From an uncultured Clostridia bacterium (GTDB lineage Bacteria; Bacillota; Clostridia; Christensenellales; CALWSW01): a stretch of 15,034 nucleotides of DNA. Numbering within the stretch: the first letter of the stretch is position 1; each line of letters opens with the position of its first letter. Shown here in pieces: positions 14,269 to 15,034 of this stretch. The stretch lies in the NCBI GenBank assembly GCA_937874755.1, contig CALNBC010000395.1:1-15034 (forward strand), read 5' to 3'. The position numbers and the translations under genes were made by a program. A model generated the notes under the pieces. The model did no database searches and had not been told where the DNA came from. It saw nothing but the letters and a program-made list of their open reading frames with translations.

Positions 14269-14342
14269 TCAGTATGACGTTTTTTGAACAATATCAAAAA
14301 TACATACTGAGACTAAACAAAAACACAGTGCTTGTTTATCAG
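14269..14342 (+). other. Two overlapping predicted stem-loops in the ABC operon
   Basis: Hairpin A: TCAGTATG (14269-14276) pairs with CATACTGA (14303-14310), enclosing TTTTTGA (14281-14287) with TCAAAAA (14294-14300). Hairpin B: CTGA plus TAAACAA (14307-14310, 14314-14320) pairs with TTGTTTA plus TCAG (14332-14342). The CTGA at 14307-14310 is needed by both, so full A and full B exclude each other. Function unknown; attenuation or mRNA processing is possible. Confidence 0.45.
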
Positions 14343-14363
14343 TTATAGAATTCGAGCCAGAGC

Positions 14364-14388
14364 TGAGGGATGAGTTTTTCATCCCTCA
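14364..14388 (+). terminator. Intercistronic stem-loop between binding protein and permease
   Basis: A perfect 10-bp stem (TGAGGGATGA at 14364-14373, TCATCCCTCA at 14379-14388) has a 5-nt loop. It is followed by TATTTA, not a clean T-run. It is probably a leaky terminator or a 3'-end stabiliser that leaves more binding-protein mRNA than permease mRNA, a common arrangement in such operons. Confidence 0.55.
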
Positions 14389-14437
14389 TATTTACGTAAA
14401 ATAACTACAGTGCTTTTTAAGCGAGGAAGGGCAGGCA

Positions 14438-15010
14438 ATGTGGGATAACTTCGGCCAGCAATTGTACGACAATATCATACTAAACGACAGGTGGAAGCTG
14501 TATCTCCAAGGCTTGGGTACCACGCTTTACGTCACCCTGGGTGCTGCCATACTCGGAATAATACTCGGGAGCCTTGTCGCCATCTGCAAGGCTTACGCCA
14601 AAGATAATAAAAAGCTCTGGCTCCTGGAGAAGATTTGCAACATTTACCTTACAGTATTTCGCGGAACCCCTGTTATGGTTCAGTTGCTGATTTTTTCATG
14701 GGTTATATTCGCTTCAGTTCCCATGGATCAGCTTGCATTCGTCGGAATATTGGCGTTTGGAATCAACTCCGGGGCGTACGTCGCAGAGATAGTGCGCGCA
14801 GGCATTCAGGCGGTAAACATCGGCCAGACGGAAGCCGGACGCAGCCTCGGGTTGACTAAAAACATGAATATGCGACTCATCGTCATGCCTCAGGCAGTTA
14901 AGAATATGCTGCCTGCCCTCGCAAACGAGGCCATAACCCTTCTAAAGGAGACGGCAATATTGGGCTATATCGCCGTGGGAGACATCACCTATATGGCAAC
15001 GCTCATCCGC
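14438..15010 (+). CDS. Polar amino acid ABC transporter permease, 3'-truncated
   Basis: Inner component of the amino acid importer, HisM/GlnP type. The genomic part gives 191 codons from ATG 14438 (GAGGAAGGG ribosome-binding tract upstream) of a protein usually 215-230 aa. Seen: an N-terminal membrane segment with TLYVTLGAA (29-37), FRGTPVMVQL (74-83), further hydrophobic segments, and the EAA loop that docks the ATPase (EAGRSLGLTKNMNM at 132-145, ending VMPQ at 149-152). The frame stays open to the last base, but its final eight codons (RSEERRVG) are encoded by adapter-like sequence and should be removed. An ATP-binding gene would be expected next. Confidence 0.92.
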
Positions 15011-15034
15011 AGATCGGAAGAGCGTCGTGTAGGG
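15011..15034 (+). other. Sequencing adapter remnant at contig end
   Basis: The last 24 bases begin with AGATCGGAAGAGC, the common Illumina TruSeq adapter start, and continue GTCGTGTAGGG, as in the read-2-side universal adapter. This is recognised from memory, not by search. It marks the true end of genomic sequence at or just before 15010. Confidence 0.93.

Noticed and set aside
15011..15034. Real C-terminal permease residues RSEERRVG
   Set aside because: They are encoded by the adapter-like bases and break off the expected membrane segment.

Overview
The window looks like a metagenomic or draft-assembly contig from an anaerobic, low-to-mid GC Gram-positive bacterium, most likely Bacillota of the class Clostridia. 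The reasons are the gene order mreB-mreC-mreD-PBP2-minC-minD-minE with maf next to it, strong AGGAGG-type ribosome binding sites, use of TTG and GTG starts, intrinsic terminators after most units, and a lipoprotein-type (not periplasmic) ABC substrate-binding protein. This assignment rests on protein character and gene order only. The left edge cuts into threonine synthase. The right edge runs into what reads as Illumina adapter sequence, so the last 24 bases are probably not genomic.

Layout. 2-2056: 3' part of thrC, then trpS, both (+). 2175-3038: a two-domain EamA/DMT membrane transporter, ending at a clear terminator. 3186-4259: a membrane-anchored calcineurin-like metallophosphoesterase that may be translated from a leaderless mRNA. 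4361-4921: an XRE-family regulator with two C-terminal membrane segments, preceded by three 8-bp repeats exactly 21 bp apart. 4980-5013: a terminator shared with the convergent (-) strand pair formed by maf (5690-6313) and an MBL-fold metal-dependent hydrolase (5070-5693), which overlap by 4 bp.

6404-13315 is the cell-shape and division block. A divergent MreB homologue comes first and is closed by its own terminator. A new extended -10 promoter then drives mreC, mreD, a large class B PBP (PBP2/MrdA type), minC, minD and minE, all tightly spaced, with a strong terminator after minE. MreBCD and PBP2 would direct lateral wall growth, and MinCDE would place the division septum. No radC lies between maf and mreB, and no rodA follows minE, although both are often found there in Clostridia.

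13378-15010 is a polar amino acid ABC transporter unit: consensus-like promoter, lipoprotein substrate-binding protein, a 200-bp intergenic stretch rich in predicted stem-loops, and a permease truncated by the contig end. An ATPase gene is expected beyond the window.

No tRNA, rRNA, CRISPR array, insertion sequence or prophage gene was seen. No gene-free stretch exceeds about 200 bases. The points most worth a second look are the MreB homologue whose catalytic-glutamate position is lysine, the 21-bp phased repeats before the XRE gene, the extra segment in PBP2, the stem-loop cluster in the ABC operon, and the adapter at the end.
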